From contig BDSL01000007.1 in the NCBI GenBank assembly GCA_003116995.1, positions 248,001-312,000 on the forward strand: 64,000 bases of DNA. The letters are read 5' to 3'. Origin of the DNA: Yamagishiella unicocca (lineage: Eukaryota; Chlorophyta; Chlorophyceae; Chlamydomonadales; Volvocaceae). The translations under genes and the position numbers were made by a program. The notes under the pieces were generated by a model that saw only the letters and a program-made list of their open reading frames with translations, was not told where the DNA came from and did not search any database. Below, one piece after another: positions 10,826 to 22,813 of this stretch (position 1 is its first letter; every line of letters starts with the position of its first letter).

Positions 10826-13086
10826 TTTATATGACTAAGGCACAAGTGCTGGGCACGGGATATTGTGGGTTGCGTGTGGCTCTGCTGTGCACGCGCGTAC
10901 TGACCTGACAGACTCGCGCGACCACTCCACGCTTTACATTCCACCTGGAAGTGATATTGTTCGCTGTCTTTATTGTCTGGTCGTCAAGATATGTGCCAAA
11001 ACAATTGGGGAAGGCGAGCTTACCCTCCGATGGACAGGGCGAGGGCCGCCGGCTTGCCGCTCCGCTCCCCAGCCGGCCCTGCTTTGCCATCGCTGATGCT
11101 GTTGCTGCTGGGGTAGCATCTTACCGCCTCCTAACCAGAACCTTCCTCAGCACGCGCAACTTCAGTTCCCGGTCGGTTGTCGCGTCGCCTACTGCAATCG
11201 GTAAACCCAATGGTCAAAGCATGTGCAGGTGGACATTGTAATTATTATAGTATGAGCAATCGATCAGCAACTGTAAGAAATCGTGCTACCTTGCCCTGTC
11301 ATGCGAGTAATTTTCAGTGACACGACCATCATCCGGTCATCACATATACATCCTGCCCATACATACAGGTCTGGTCTAAGCTATGATGTTGGGTTGTTTT
11401 TTAGAGCAGCATTCATCGAAAGACAGTCATTTAGTCGACTTTGATAAAGTGTGCGCCACGTCTGTTTATCGCTTGCCGCTTTTGTTTTCGATTGTACGTG
11501 TAGGTGGTGTAACCATAATTGTTGCAACACGTGTTACCATGCGGATTTGCGGAGTAGCGTGTGCGCAAGCAAACCCGTTTACCGTTCTAGGCCTCACGCT
11601 GCGGAGCACCTCAGAGTCTCCCTGAGTTTAAACTATTTACATTTTCATAAAAAGATCTAGGAACAGAACAGGGAGCATGCTGGCCATGGCGATGGAACTA
11701 TAGCGTGCGAGGAAGTTTTTATTTTGTAAGGCGCAAGCCACTCTATGGCCGATAGACGATACACAGAGCGATGGGTACCGGTAGTTAGAAATTGAGCAAG
11801 GTGTCCTAGGAGCCTATGGATGGGGCATACTGGAGGTGACAGGGGTAGGCAGGGGTGGTATTGCATTCGTCGATTCGTCCCGCTTCCATCAATTGCATTC
11901 GTCTCGCTTCCACACTGTTCACGGACATGTACCCCTATGCAAGGGGGGAGGGGCCCTCAGGGGCTGGGCCTACGTATGAGAGACGGCTCCGCAGGTCGAC
12001 CTGAGTCGACAAACCAATCCCAGTATCTAGTTCGCGTCCCGTGCGCCTAGTTGAAGGTACTTTGGAAGCTTGTTGCTGCCAAGTGATCACGCCACATCGA
12101 GTTGTCTCCAACGTTGCATCCACTGTGCTTGCCCCTCGCCGACAGAGCATCGCCGCAGACCCCCGAAATGTCCCCAGGCGAGCCAGCGCGCAGCAAGTAG
12201 GCCTCGTGGGAGGTCACCCCCATTCTCTCAACAACAACGACCCCCTTCAACCCCACCAGTCAAACGCGAGTCGCGCAGATGCGGCTTGTCCGGCCCGCCC
12301 CGCAGCACGCTGTGTCGAGGACGGTAAGGGACGATGACCATGGGGTCAGGCCCGCAGCGCTCCTGAAGGCGATGCGTCTGCTTGGTATCTTGCACATTGT
12401 ATCCCACGTAAGCTTTGAGTATGTCTGATCGGCAGGCACCGTGCAATTGGAAGCCCCTGGACATCACAGAGGCCTAGCCCTGAGCGCTCTGAGCCGCTCT
12501 CAGCAGACGGACGATGGGGCGCACCCCGCAGGACGCCACAGCTCGCAGATTGGCCTTCCGCTGCTGCTGCAGATCATTGTCCTGCTGCAGATCGACGTGG
12601 ACGTTATTGGACATGATGGTTGGAGCTTCTAGGCGCAGTCCAGGATCCGACCTGCAATGCGAGCAGCTCGCGAGGCGAGGAGGGAGCTGCGGAAGAGTCA
12701 GTCTAGTATCATCGCGACTCTGCACGACTTCAAGCTTTCGCTCGAGCCTTGTTCGTGGCATACACGGGTTACACATCCAGTCAATATTCGCCATTCCATC
12801 CAAGGCTGCAAGGCTTGCATGTTCCGACCCACGCGCGTTGCTTGATGAGCTGCTGAAGGAAAACTACTATTCGGAAGTGGTATTTTGGCTGTAGTCTTCA
12901 CCGAATACATAGCAAGGCCACGCGCGAAGCTAGCGCAATCCTTCCGATTTCGCTGTTTGCACCAGTCCCAACGACCCACGGGACGCTGCTGTGGCGGCCC
13001 CATGCGAGGCGCAATTGGCCCTAGCACTGCTAAAATATATATCAGTTTAACCCGCTAACCTGATTCGGCTGCCCCCAGCGCGAAGG
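10826..13086. other. Divergent intergenic region, PYRR/protease
   Basis: This 2.26-kb interval separates two outward-facing genes and should hold both promoters. A TATAAAA string overlaps the PYRR ATG on the minus strand, and a TATATAT box precedes the protease. I see no convincing coding exon, repeat array or RNA gene. Confidence 0.5.
13034..13042 (+). promoter_or_regulatory. TATA-like box of the protease gene
   Basis: AATATATAT lies 45-53 nt upstream of the ATG at 13087 in otherwise GC-rich DNA, so transcription would start with a very short 5' UTR. Position and composition are the only evidence. Confidence 0.4.
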
Positions 13087-14402
13087 ATGGCATCGCGTCC
13101 AGGACGGAGTTTCGCTTTTCGAGCAAGCATTAAACCTTTCCGGTGCTTTGCAATTGCGCCTTCTTTGCTAATGCTTCTGGGATTGCTGGGCGGATCGGCG
13201 TCGCTGCGGCCCATGACCGCGTGCGCTGACGCGCAAGCAGCCACCGATCAGGGCGTTGGCCTTCCTGGCAGCGCGGCATCCAAGGCGCGACTGCCGCCCC
13301 CGCTGCACCCGCGGCCAGGCCAGGGCGGTTCCTCGCACCACCGCCACTCCACTCCCACTTCCGCCATCCCCACCGCCATCGCCGCCTCATCAAGTAGACG
13401 CTGGCTGCTCCAACAAAACGAGGCGGCGGCGGAGGGCCGGCTCCTCACCGGCGGCGCTAGCGCTCATCAGGGCCGCAGCAGTAGCCCCGGCGTCTCGGTT
13501 GGGGTCGGTGTTTCAGCCACCCTACCCGCCGTACATCCTAGTAAAGGGGCCGGGGTAGGGTTTGGATATGGTGCTCCGAGACCCGGTGGCGGCGGCAGCG
13601 GTCGCGGTGGTTCGGCGCCTCCGTCAGCTGCTGCTGGCGTGCAAGGCGCGGAAGCTGTGGAAGGCGTGGACAGCAGGAAGCAGTCGTCGTCGTCGGCGGC
13701 GGCGGCGACGGCAGCGGCCACTCCCAGGAGCACCGTGGCGGCGGCAGCGGCCACTCCCAGGAGCACCGCGACCTCCGCTGGCGGCGCCGCTACCGACGTC
13801 GGCATCGCCGATGCCGATGCCGGCGCGGCCTGGAACAGCGTCAGCTTCGACGTGCCGTACGCCGGAGCCTTCTCCGGTGATGTTCTCAGCGAATGGACAG
13901 CCGGTGCTGCGCTGCTCCTGGGCGCCAGCGGGGCCGCCGCCACCACCACCACCACCACCGGAGCCACCTTCAACAGCAACAACACTGGCGCTGGCGCTGG
14001 CGGCGGCAGTCAAGCGCATGGCGGCTCTGGCGGCTTGAACAGCAGCGACAATGCCTCCCTGGAGCGGGATGATGGGGGTGGCGGTGCGGGCCAGCAGGGG
14101 CAGATCGGGTCCGCGCTGCAAGACGAGATCGGAAGCAACATGTCGGGCGGCAGCGCCAGCGGCGCCGCTAGCGACGCGCCGTCGGTGGCGGCCAAAGCCG
14201 CGGCCGCGAATCAGGTGGCGGTGCCGGGGTGGTCGGGCGCCTCGTTGAGGTCGTTCCGGGCGAGGTTGCAGTGCGCTCGGGACCGGGACCCCGCGCTGCA
14301 GCCAGCTAGCCTGCGGGCGCTGAGCGAGGGGCCACGGCCGTCGGGGGCCGAGCCGCAGAGCGCCCCACCGCCGCAGCCATCGCCACCGGTGCAGTCGCCG
14401 CC

Positions 14403-14437
<35 letters not shown>

Positions 14438-17123
14438 TCAGGCTGGGCGGCAGCGAGGGGAGCCCGCTCTCTGCGCTGGGGATGCTGGTGTCCGCATCTC
14501 ACAGCGACAGGTGGGGGGTTGTATAAGGGAATCCAGGTGGGGGGTTTGATTAGAAAATCCAGGTGGGGTTTGGAAGCAGCACGGAGCGACAGGTGGGGGA
14601 GGGGAGGAAACCCCACAGATGGGGGATTACAGAAAAGGACCGGTTAGTCGGCAGATGGGGGAGAAGGGCGATGCGGGACTGGGAAGCTCTTTTCCATGGA
14701 GGGTGCGTGGGTCGGAAGTAAGGGCAATGACAACAGGAACGGTGGGCGGCGAAAGTTTACCGGGAGTGTGGAATCGGATCCAATGCCTAGGGTTGCTACC
14801 GATTCATCCTCAGCGGCCCAATGGGATTCCCGTTTCCTCTTATACGGCTTTGTGCCCCGCAAGTTTCGACACCCGACGCTGCTCGTCTGCTCCACAGTAG
14901 CCGTTACAACAACCATCATGTAACCGTTACAACAACCATCATGTAACCGTTACAACAACCATCATGTAACCGTTACAACAACGACCAACCCCGAAGGTGC
15001 ACCGGCGCGCTTATCAGCAGCTGCCATGTGCTGACGGCGGGGCACTGCATCTACGGTTTCCAGGAGACCGGCGGCGGAGGCGGAGGCGGCAGCAACAGCA
15101 GCGGCAGCGGCGGAGGTGGAGGCGGCGACAGCGCAGGTAGAGGCAGAGGAGGCAACACCAGCAACACCAGCAACAGTAGTAGCAGTGGAGGCGGCGGCGG
15201 CGGCGGCAGCAGCGATGATGGGTCCGGCGATGAACAGGGCGGCTGGGTGAGGTCTTGGGAGTTTACGCCCGGCTGGAACGGCATCCGTGCGCCGTACGGC
15301 AGATTTAAGTCGCGTACGGCGGTCGTACCACCCAAGCTCGTCCAGCTTGGGGACCCGTCGTACGATGTTGGGCTGGTGGTGCTGGCCCGCAGCGTCCCCG
15401 GCGCCGTGGCGCCCTTTTTTGAAATCGAGGAGCCGGATCTGGATCCAGATCCCAGTTCCGCGTCGTCTACGGGCAGTTCCAAAGGCACTGGCGCTGGCGT
15501 AGCAGCTAGCTGCGATCCTAACGGCAACAACAACCAAACTAACAGTACCAGCGGCGCCGCCAACCGCAGTGACAACAGCAGTGGGCCAGATGGCGCTGGA
15601 GGCGGTGACGGCTGCAGCGGCGACCTAGCCGCCGCGAGTCCCGCTTTCCGGGTGGGCACGGCGGCGTTGGGCTTTTGACGGGCGGAGACGACAATGTGGT
15701 GTATGGCCGGACGGTGGACGTTGCCTCTAGCCCGTCGCGGACTTGGGGTGCTGGCAGCCTCTGCATGCTCTGGTGCCCTGCCCCGCCGCGCCACTGCCCC
15801 CGTGCCCCTGCTGGTCCCCCTGCTGGTCCCCCTGCTGGTCCCCCTGCTGGTCCCCCTGCTGGTCCCCCTGCTGATTCTCCTTCTGATTCCCCTGCTGGTC
15901 CCCCTGCTGGTCCCCCTGCTGATTCCCCTGCTGATTCCCCTGCTGGTCCCCCTGCTGATTCCCCTGCTGGTCCCCCTGCTGGTCCCCCTGCTGGTCCCCC
16001 TGCTGGTCCCCCTGCTGATTCCCCTGCTGGTCCCCCTGCTGATTCCCCTGCTGGTCCCCCTGCTGGTCCCCACATTGCCATCTGCCCGCCCAGGTAAGGA
16101 CCATTGACGGCGTACCCGTCATCGTCAGCACCATACCCGATGAAGGCGGCGCCAGGCTGCCCGACGCGGATACGGCTGCCGTTGGTTTCGGAGCCAGCCG
16201 TGGTGGCGGGGCCGCTGGACACGACGACAACGACGGCAACGACGACCTGGGCGGGGACGCGCCGTGCCTCAATTACGCCGGCTACCCAACGCCACTCGTG
16301 CGATGGACCCAGTACTGCAGGCGCGTCGCGCGTGCCGTGGCGTACGGTGCATTGGCAGCAGACCGCGTGCGTCGGATGCTGCTGGTCCGACTGTCGTACT
16401 AAGCCTCGCGCTCGCCGTGCCTGCGCGCGGTGGTCCAGCCGCTAGTGCACGCTGCATGCATGGGCGGCATTGCGCACCATGTTTGGGCGAGCGCGTGCAA
16501 CCCAATACCTCGCTACTAGTTACTACTACTCCCTCGCTAATAGCTATTACCACTACCTCGCTAATAGCTATTACTACTTCCTCGCTAATAGCTATTACTA
16601 CTACCTCGCTAATAGCTATTACTAATACCTTGCTAGTGCACTGCCGTTGCCATCCGCGTCCGGACGCGCTTCCGTCAAACCGAGCACCCGGCATTCCGTG
16701 CATTTTCCAAGACCCCATTTGGTTCCGGCAACTCCCAACTCCCAACCAACTACAACTGCCGCCCAACCCCGACGGCCAACTGATCCCGTTAGGTACATGT
16801 CCGAGCTGGACAGCCACAACTTTGTGGAGACCAGCTGCAGTGGCCGGCCCGGGGTGTCCGGCGCGCCTCTGTGGGTGTATGAGGCCCCGACAGCGGCGTC
16901 GGCGCCGGCTGCGGCTGATGAGGGCAGGAGCAGCGATGGCGGTGCAGCAGGTGCGCGGGCAGCGAGTGGGGGCGGAGGCGAGGGTGCGCGCGAACAGGGA
17001 AGGCGAGTGGTGCGGGCGGTGCTGACGGCGGGGGTACCCGGGGGTCCCACGGCGGCGGTGCGGCTCGATAGGGCCATGTGGCAGTGGGTGAAGGACTGGC
17101 AGGAGAGGCTGCCGTGTCCTTGA
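13087..17123 (+). CDS. Secreted V8/trypsin-like serine protease with long low-complexity linkers
   Basis: Exons: 13087-14510, 14997-15651, 16094 to about 16311 or 16341, and 16793-17123. The first two junctions keep phase. The third donor is uncertain because GTACTG at 16312 and GTACGG at 16342 both fit. The N-terminus is a signal peptide (SLLMLLGLLGG core). Residues about 30-470 are Gly/Ala/Ser/Gln-rich. Then come the catalytic histidine motif SSCHVLTAGHCIY, the aspartate in YDVGLVVLAR, LNYAGYPTP, and the serine in CSGRPGVSGAPLW (GxSG). It ends VRLDRAMWQWVKDWQ, which resembles the C-terminal helix of glutamyl-endopeptidase-like S1 proteases. A Gly/Ser/Asn insert follows the histidine. The whole triad is present, so an active extracellular or vacuolar protease is likely. 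Specificity cannot be read from the sequence. Confidence 0.8.
14897..14985. repeat. 23-bp tandem repeat in protease intron 1 (about 4 copies)
   Basis: The unit contains ACCGTTACAACAACCATCAT then GTA. The array ends 11 nt before the exon 2 acceptor. Its core GTAACCGTTACAAC recurs at 18277-18295 and 52300-52314. Confidence 0.9.
15808..16076. repeat. 12-bp minisatellite in protease intron 2 (about 22 copies)
   Basis: The unit CCCCCTGCTGGT alternates irregularly with the variant CCCCTGCTGATT. It fills the inferred intron 15652-16093. Because 12 is a multiple of three it stays open in several frames, but phase and splice signals place it in an intron. Confidence 0.88.
16532..16632. repeat. 24-bp tandem repeat in protease intron 3 (about 4 copies)
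   Basis: The unit is CTCGCTAATAGCTATTACTA plus CTAC. The array sits between the exons carrying the GYP motif and the catalytic serine. Confidence 0.85.
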
Positions 17124-17180
17124 GGCTGCCGTGTCATTGAGGCTGCCGTGTCCTTGAGGATGCCGTGTCCTTGAGGATGC
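17103..17180. repeat. 17-bp tandem repeat overlapping the protease stop codon
   Basis: About four and a half copies of GAGGCTGCCGTGTCCTT. The first copy supplies the last codons and the TGA of the protease, and later copies lie in the 3' UTR. Confidence 0.85.
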
Positions 17181-19143
17181 TATGTATGACCTGCGGCGGT
17201 CGGTGGCGGCGTGGGGGAGGTGGCTGCTGGGTGCTGGCCAGCCTGAGCGCATGGATGAGATCGCGCCTTTGAGGATCCAAATGTGGGCCCATGACTCTGG
17301 ATCTATGGATGTGTATGTGGCTAGGGCACTAGGCCATTAGGAATTTAGCAATGTGCAATGCGTAGCCCGGAATGAGCTCCTCGATTGCTGCGGTACGTTA
17401 TGGGATTGGTTTAAACGCCGCGGGGGCATGTTGTAGGACGTGAACGATGATGACGTCTTGCCGTGAACGTGGGACAACCCGACCCAGACAGCCAGTTGTG
17501 GGATCTCGAGGCTGACGGCGGCGGCGGTGCGCTGGACGCGCGGGTAGACGTAGCAGGCAACCGTACGAATCAGGCTTTCGTTCCCGGGGTGTAGTTCCGG
17601 CAGTGTCTGCCGGGGGGTGATGGGGCTAATTTCCGCCTGCAGGATTATAAAACTATGCGGACATCTGTAGAGCTCGGAAGTAGGGCAGCAGGTAGCATGT
17701 TAGAACGGCGCCGCTAGCTATCAGGAGCGTTGCGGTAGTTGTCACTAAGTTTTACGATGAGTGTGACAGTAGATGTGCAGATCAGTTGTGGCTGCTTGTT
17801 GGCAACGGCAGCATAGCAACCGTGCGCGCTTCGGCAAACGATACCCCAAGAGGACGTGTATACACGTAGCGGGCTTCCGGTGCGTTGTATGCGGTACGTT
17901 ACCTGGATACATTGGGTATATCGACGAGATGCCGATATGAACCCATGTCAGGCGTATGTCAAGACTCAGCAGGTAAATCGCCCTGGCGTCATTGACGGCA
18001 TAGCGGAACTTCGGAACACACTTGGCAATTGCTGCGGGACGCCCCTGTCTGCCCAAGGGGGGCCTCCATTGCGAGCCGCGGCTTCGATTGGCGACCTGAG
18101 TTCGAGGAGACGCTGGACTCGTACGCCCGCGCTGCACTGGGGCCCCGCTGTCGCTCCTCGCTCAATAAACGCCACACGCGCTGCCCCCGTATGATGCCCG
18201 GTGCCCGATCCCAACCGCTCAACGTCAACGTCGAACCACCAAACGTCCAACCACCAAACATCCGCAACACACAGCTGTAACCGTTACAACAACAGCTGCG
18301 TGCCTCAGTGCACAGCCGCCGGCCCGGCGCCAGCCGGCCCAGGCAGCAGCAGCCGTTACCGTGGTTAGGCACCAAGCTTAGATCCTGTGCCAAAACGCCC
18401 GGAGGCAACGGCACGACTAACAGTAACGACAACTGATGGCAACCGTGATGGCTTTTGCGCACCAAGCAGTCCGCGCCCACAGGCATCAGCGCGGTGTCGT
18501 CCCCAACCCGTTCGGCACCGACGAGAGAGTGAGAGCCGGCCCGCTCCCACGCCTACAGTGGTACGCTGCTTCTGTTTCTGCTGCTCCAGTCCCCCGGTCC
18601 AGGACTGTCACGCCGCCAGCTTACGTGCAACCCGGCTGAAGAGCCTAGCCTGCGGCAGCAGGGGAGCGGGGGACCCGACAGGCAGACAGACAGGCAGAAC
18701 GATTGACCTTTGGGTCGTGAGGGTGTGCGAGGGATGTCAACTCCGAACGCGCTAGTCACGTGCTGCGCGGGGCAGATTAGCGGCGGCCAGGCCCGGTTAG
18801 GCTAAGGCTGCCGATCATCCAATCACCCGGGGTAGGTTATCGACTTTGCCGGCGGCGTGGCTTGGCGCAACGGCCTGTACGCCGCGTCATCGGTACCATA
18901 GCACGTGCCTGGTGGCCCCCGGTGTCTCCCCCTTTGTGCGCTGCCTGGCCCTCCCCTCCCTCGCGGTAGCTGGTCCTCCCCTCCCTCGCGGAAGCTGGCC
19001 CTCCCCTCCCTCGCAGCGGCGATACGCTGCACCCGTCATCCAGCCGGAGACCCAGCCACCCAGCCAGTCGCACCTGCACCCGGAATATTTTTATAGGACA
19101 AGCGGCAACCCAAAACATGACTGACAAGACGTTCAAGTCCCAC
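17124..19143. other. Intergenic region between convergent protease and flavodoxin A
   Basis: It holds the protease 3' UTR, a near-palindromic GTAACCGTTACAACAAC motif at 18277-18295 and a 25-bp repeat at 18945-19018. A terminal exon for flavodoxin gene A would be expected near its right end, but none could be found. Confidence 0.5.
18945..19018. repeat. 25-bp tandem repeat (3 copies)
   Basis: Units start at 18945, 18970 and 18995 and contain CCTCCCCTCCCTCGCGG. This lies just downstream of flavodoxin A exon 4, in what would be its last intron. Confidence 0.85.
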
Positions 19144-21367
19144 CTGCACCCGGACCGCCTCCAGCTCCACCTCAGACGGCTGTCGCGAACCATCCAAGCC
19201 CGTCAGCGTGCCCGCACCCCATGGCGAGCCGCCCTTGGCCTCCTCCACACCGAACATGGCGCCACCAGCCGCGTAGCCGGCCGGAACGAAGATCATGCCG
19301 TGGTGAGCCAGCTGGGTCACTGGGGGGGGGGGGGCAGGCGCAGGCGGATGGGCATGACCAGAGGTTGGCGAGGTGGTTACGCAGGTACCATGCAAGGGGG
19401 CAGCCTCGGCGCTAAGGATGCCAGCGAGCACGGTCTCGGCCAGTAGAGCGTGCGGCCCTCCTCTTGGGCGACGCTGGGAGGCGTAAGACGGCCGGGAATG
19501 AAGCGTGTCACGAAACAACATAACACACAGCTGGAGTGCAGCTCGCAGCGCGAGACCCTCCCACCGGTCTAGGCCAGCAGACCCGGTGCAGTGTTTTTTG
19601 AAAAACAACACTGACGCAAAGTCCCAGACCCGGTGTTGCTGCGGCCCGCACATACCCCGGCCCCCTACCCGCGACTGCAACGTACAGTCAGGCAACCCGC
19701 GTCATCAAAACACGGCTCTACAATGCCGTACGCTCTGGCAGCAACTGAAAAATAATGTCATATTTGGAGGGATGAGATCGCTCCGCATAGTGCCCCGTCA
19801 GTCTAGGACCAGCTGGCCCCCGGTCTGGTCTCCTTCCTCCCGCCCCCGCCGCCCGCCCTAGCCCGCCCTCATGTGGCCAACACGCGTTCCTATGCTACCC
19901 CTCCCGTCCACACCTGCCGTCATGCACGCCATCTCCTGCCCGCTGCCCTGCACTGCCCCCGAGGTAAACAGCGCGGCGGGCTTGCCGTGCAGTGCGCCGG
20001 CTTGCCACAGCCCGCCGGTGGCGTCGAAGAAGGCCTTCATTGGCGCAGCCATCAACCCGAACCTGCCCGGCAGCAGCAGCGGGGAAGTTTGTGATGTGTC
20101 TGCAAGGAGAATGGCACGGCGCGCGAGGAGGCGGGCAGGAAGGGATCCACCCGGCAGGTAGCTAGGGATCGAGGGGGGGCTTGGGACAAGGAGTCACTGG
20201 TCGCATGTCTGAACCCATGCAAACGCAGCGAAACAAACGGCGAACATGCACGCATGCCTCCCGGCGCCTCGACACCAAAGTCCGGCCTTATGCACGGGGG
20301 TTTAGGGCATAGGGTTTTAGGGCATAGGGTTTCAGCTGCCCCTATCGTTGAGTGCAGTGCCGCCTACAAGTAGCGCTGGTTTCGCCGTACCACGTCGGGA
20401 AGCCAAATATAAGCGCGTCGGCCTCGGGCAGCGATAGCGGGTCGATCAGGGGGTCTGCCTCAGCGAGGGGAGTCAGCGGTGCGCCCATCTCCTCCAGCAC
20501 AGATTGGGGCATGACCTCCGCGACCTGTCGACTGGGAAGTACTGCTTGCTGTAACTTCGTACGGCAACGAGATCAAGTACTGTACGAGGTGCGATTGGAA
20601 AGTACAGGTTGCGAGTGGAAGAGCCCAGGGCGGGAAAGGCATGCCCGCCTAGCGGTTCGGCGAGGCTGCGGTGGCTGTCCGTATGGGGACAGTTGACCCG
20701 CGGCGATGGTGGTCAACCGCGTGCACAGCCCAGGAAACCGGCTGCCGGGAAGGATATGTTGACAATGGCAGTGGCGGCGGCGCCAGGCGGCGTCCAGCAC
20801 TAAGGCGGGCTACCATACATTTTATTGCACGATTGAACCTAAGTTTCGTTGGTTGCGAAGGCTAGGCAACGCGGACACAAGAGGCGCGCCTCAGCGATAC
20901 GGCAGCGCACGAGCCGATACACCTCAAACCAAAAGCAACAGTCCCCAACCACGGCCATCAAGGTGCTGCTAACACGTGCAGGTATGGGCACGGCTTGGAT
21001 TACCTACGCCATTTATTTGCATGCATTCCATGTTCCGGTGCGGGGCCTACTTTATAGTGCTGTGTCAACCGCCAGGCGATATACAGCCGCTACCACGAAA
21101 GGTGGTTGTTGTCCCACTTTTCCCGACTACGTCTGCCAAGCGCCGCCCTGCCCGCTCCTACCCCCTTTCCTTCCCACCCCCTTTCCTTCCCACCCCCTTT
21201 CCTTCCCACCCCCGACACTTTTCCTTTTCCCTTTCCACCTGAAATAGCCTTGCGTCTACTCCTTCCTGCTCGTCGAGCGTGGTCTTGAAGGTCCGCGCTA
21301 GTGCGCGAACATGACCAAAGTTGCTATAGTAGATAATGAAGATCTTAATGTTCTTGGGGCCCTCCAT
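19144..21367 (-). CDS. Flavodoxin gene A: WrbA-like NAD(P)H:quinone oxidoreductase, last exon not found
   Basis: Exons: 21367-21239, 20524-20391, 20062-19914, 19319-19144; phases agree throughout. WrbA proteins bind FMN and reduce quinones by two electrons. Visible motifs are the phosphate-binding region [37 protein letters not shown], and [19 protein letters not shown]. Genes B and C finish with a 14-codon exon ending AKKLxA plus stop. No such exon was found between 18.8 and 19.14 kb. Without it the frame reads through the donor to a stop near 19036, adding about 36 unrelated residues. Exon 4 is about 96% identical to that of gene B although exons 2 and 3 are much more diverged. Either the final exon was missed, or the gene is damaged. 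Confidence 0.75.
21161..21208. repeat. 16-bp polypyrimidine repeat (3 copies)
   Basis: Three exact copies of CCCCCTTTCCTTCCCA lie just inside intron 1 of flavodoxin gene A. Confidence 0.9.
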
Positions 21368-22813
21368 GCTCTGCGGCGCTCACTGTCCCACGAATACCGA
21401 AACGGACAACGGCCTTTCGGCGGCTTCCTCCTCGGCTACTCGTGACGCTGTATTTATGCTCTTCACCTATAACACTGCAGTGAACGCGGCGTTGAGACAC
21501 AAAGCAGCCGTTTCTACCGTGTAGGATTCACGGAAACTTCTGCATCCTGAGGGGTCGAAATACCTTTTCGGAAAATTGGCCCCGAAACCATGGCTAACCG
21601 TCGAGTTTTATGCCGCTCTCGCCTAGACACGCTGACGGCTGTAATCTGCCTATGAGTGTCCCAACTCTACTCCGCACACGGTTTTATGCTGTGGACGTAT
21701 GCGATGTTGGAAACTACCGTATGTCATCTGCTACCTGGGCTAAGTACTAGGCTGACCCCGAGGACCGCAGTAGGACCCAGCCCAATAGGACAAGAGAAGG
21801 GAACTCGAACCCGTTTCCGGCTGGCTAATGTATTCCAGTTGCCCGCATAAGCTTAAAGAACAGCACAGCAATGTGCACCCGACCTGAACCCGCGCATACC
21901 GCCACAGAAGAACTCTCTGCCGACGGGCTGTCCAGCCGTCGCAAATGCTGCGGGCCCCCGCCAAAGCAACGTCCCAATGACCGCCACAGCGCCTGTACGA
22001 CATACTTTAGGCTGTGAAGCACCAGGCTCGCACGAGTATTATTCAACAGCAGGTTACACATCGTTAGCTAACACCACCTCCAGCTGGGAGAGCCTAACAA
22101 AACCGTCATCTGAACATCCTCCAACTGCCTATCAATAGGCTACACCTTCGGTCAGTAAGTATCTGTCCAAGAATACATCATTACGGCATGGTAAACGCGG
22201 GTCGAGTGACGTGTTTCACCCTGTCGATGTCGAGTTCCATGGCGGCATGGAATGCCAAGCGCGGCCTGTTTTTTGTCACGAAATCAAGATCAATCTCGTC
22301 AAACCGCACAACCCACATGTATCCCTTCCACACGACACAGTCGAAGCAGATGCCCCACTGGTACCTTGTGCACTAGCAACCACTGTCAAGTTAAGGTTCG
22401 GACCGCAAGAGTTCAATCAGTCAGCCCAATTCCCATCCAGTCGCTTTATGCATTGCATAGCAATCGTCACGCTGCAATAGGTCCCATGGCGAGTCATAAC
22501 AGTTCCAACACAAAGCTATGCACACGAACAACACAATAACCTTCCCGTACTAGCTTCCTGGCTTTTTGCACCAACGGGTTTGCAAACCCTTCCTCGCTTT
22601 CCTGAAGGGACTGACTCGTTGTCTGCTCCTTACATCGTTGGCCCACGAAGCATGTAACAGCATCATCGTTGCATACGAAATTCATGCCACACCGCCTTGT
22701 CTGGTCCCAGTCAGTCCTGTACCGTGCATCGTCGCTGTTGACGACACGGTGCGTTCCTGGACCTCAAGTAAACATAACGCTTTCGACCAGCTGCGACCCC
22801 AGCTGCATGGTTT
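21368..22813. other. Intergenic region between flavodoxins A and B
   Basis: It is of lower GC content. It should hold the promoter of gene A and the 3' UTR of gene B, whose TGTAA signal is at 22630-22634. No other exon or repeat is supported. Confidence 0.5.
22630..22634 (-). terminator. Polyadenylation signal TGTAA, flavodoxin gene B
   Basis: TGTAA on the minus strand, 180 nt past the stop codon. TGTAA is the standard polyadenylation signal in volvocine algae. Confidence 0.55.

Noticed and set aside
15675..16222. Pro/Ala/Gly or Leu/Val/Pro repeat proteins
   Set aside because: The 12-bp minisatellite lies in protease intron 2; joining 15651 to 16094 keeps phase and avoids the stop at 15676.
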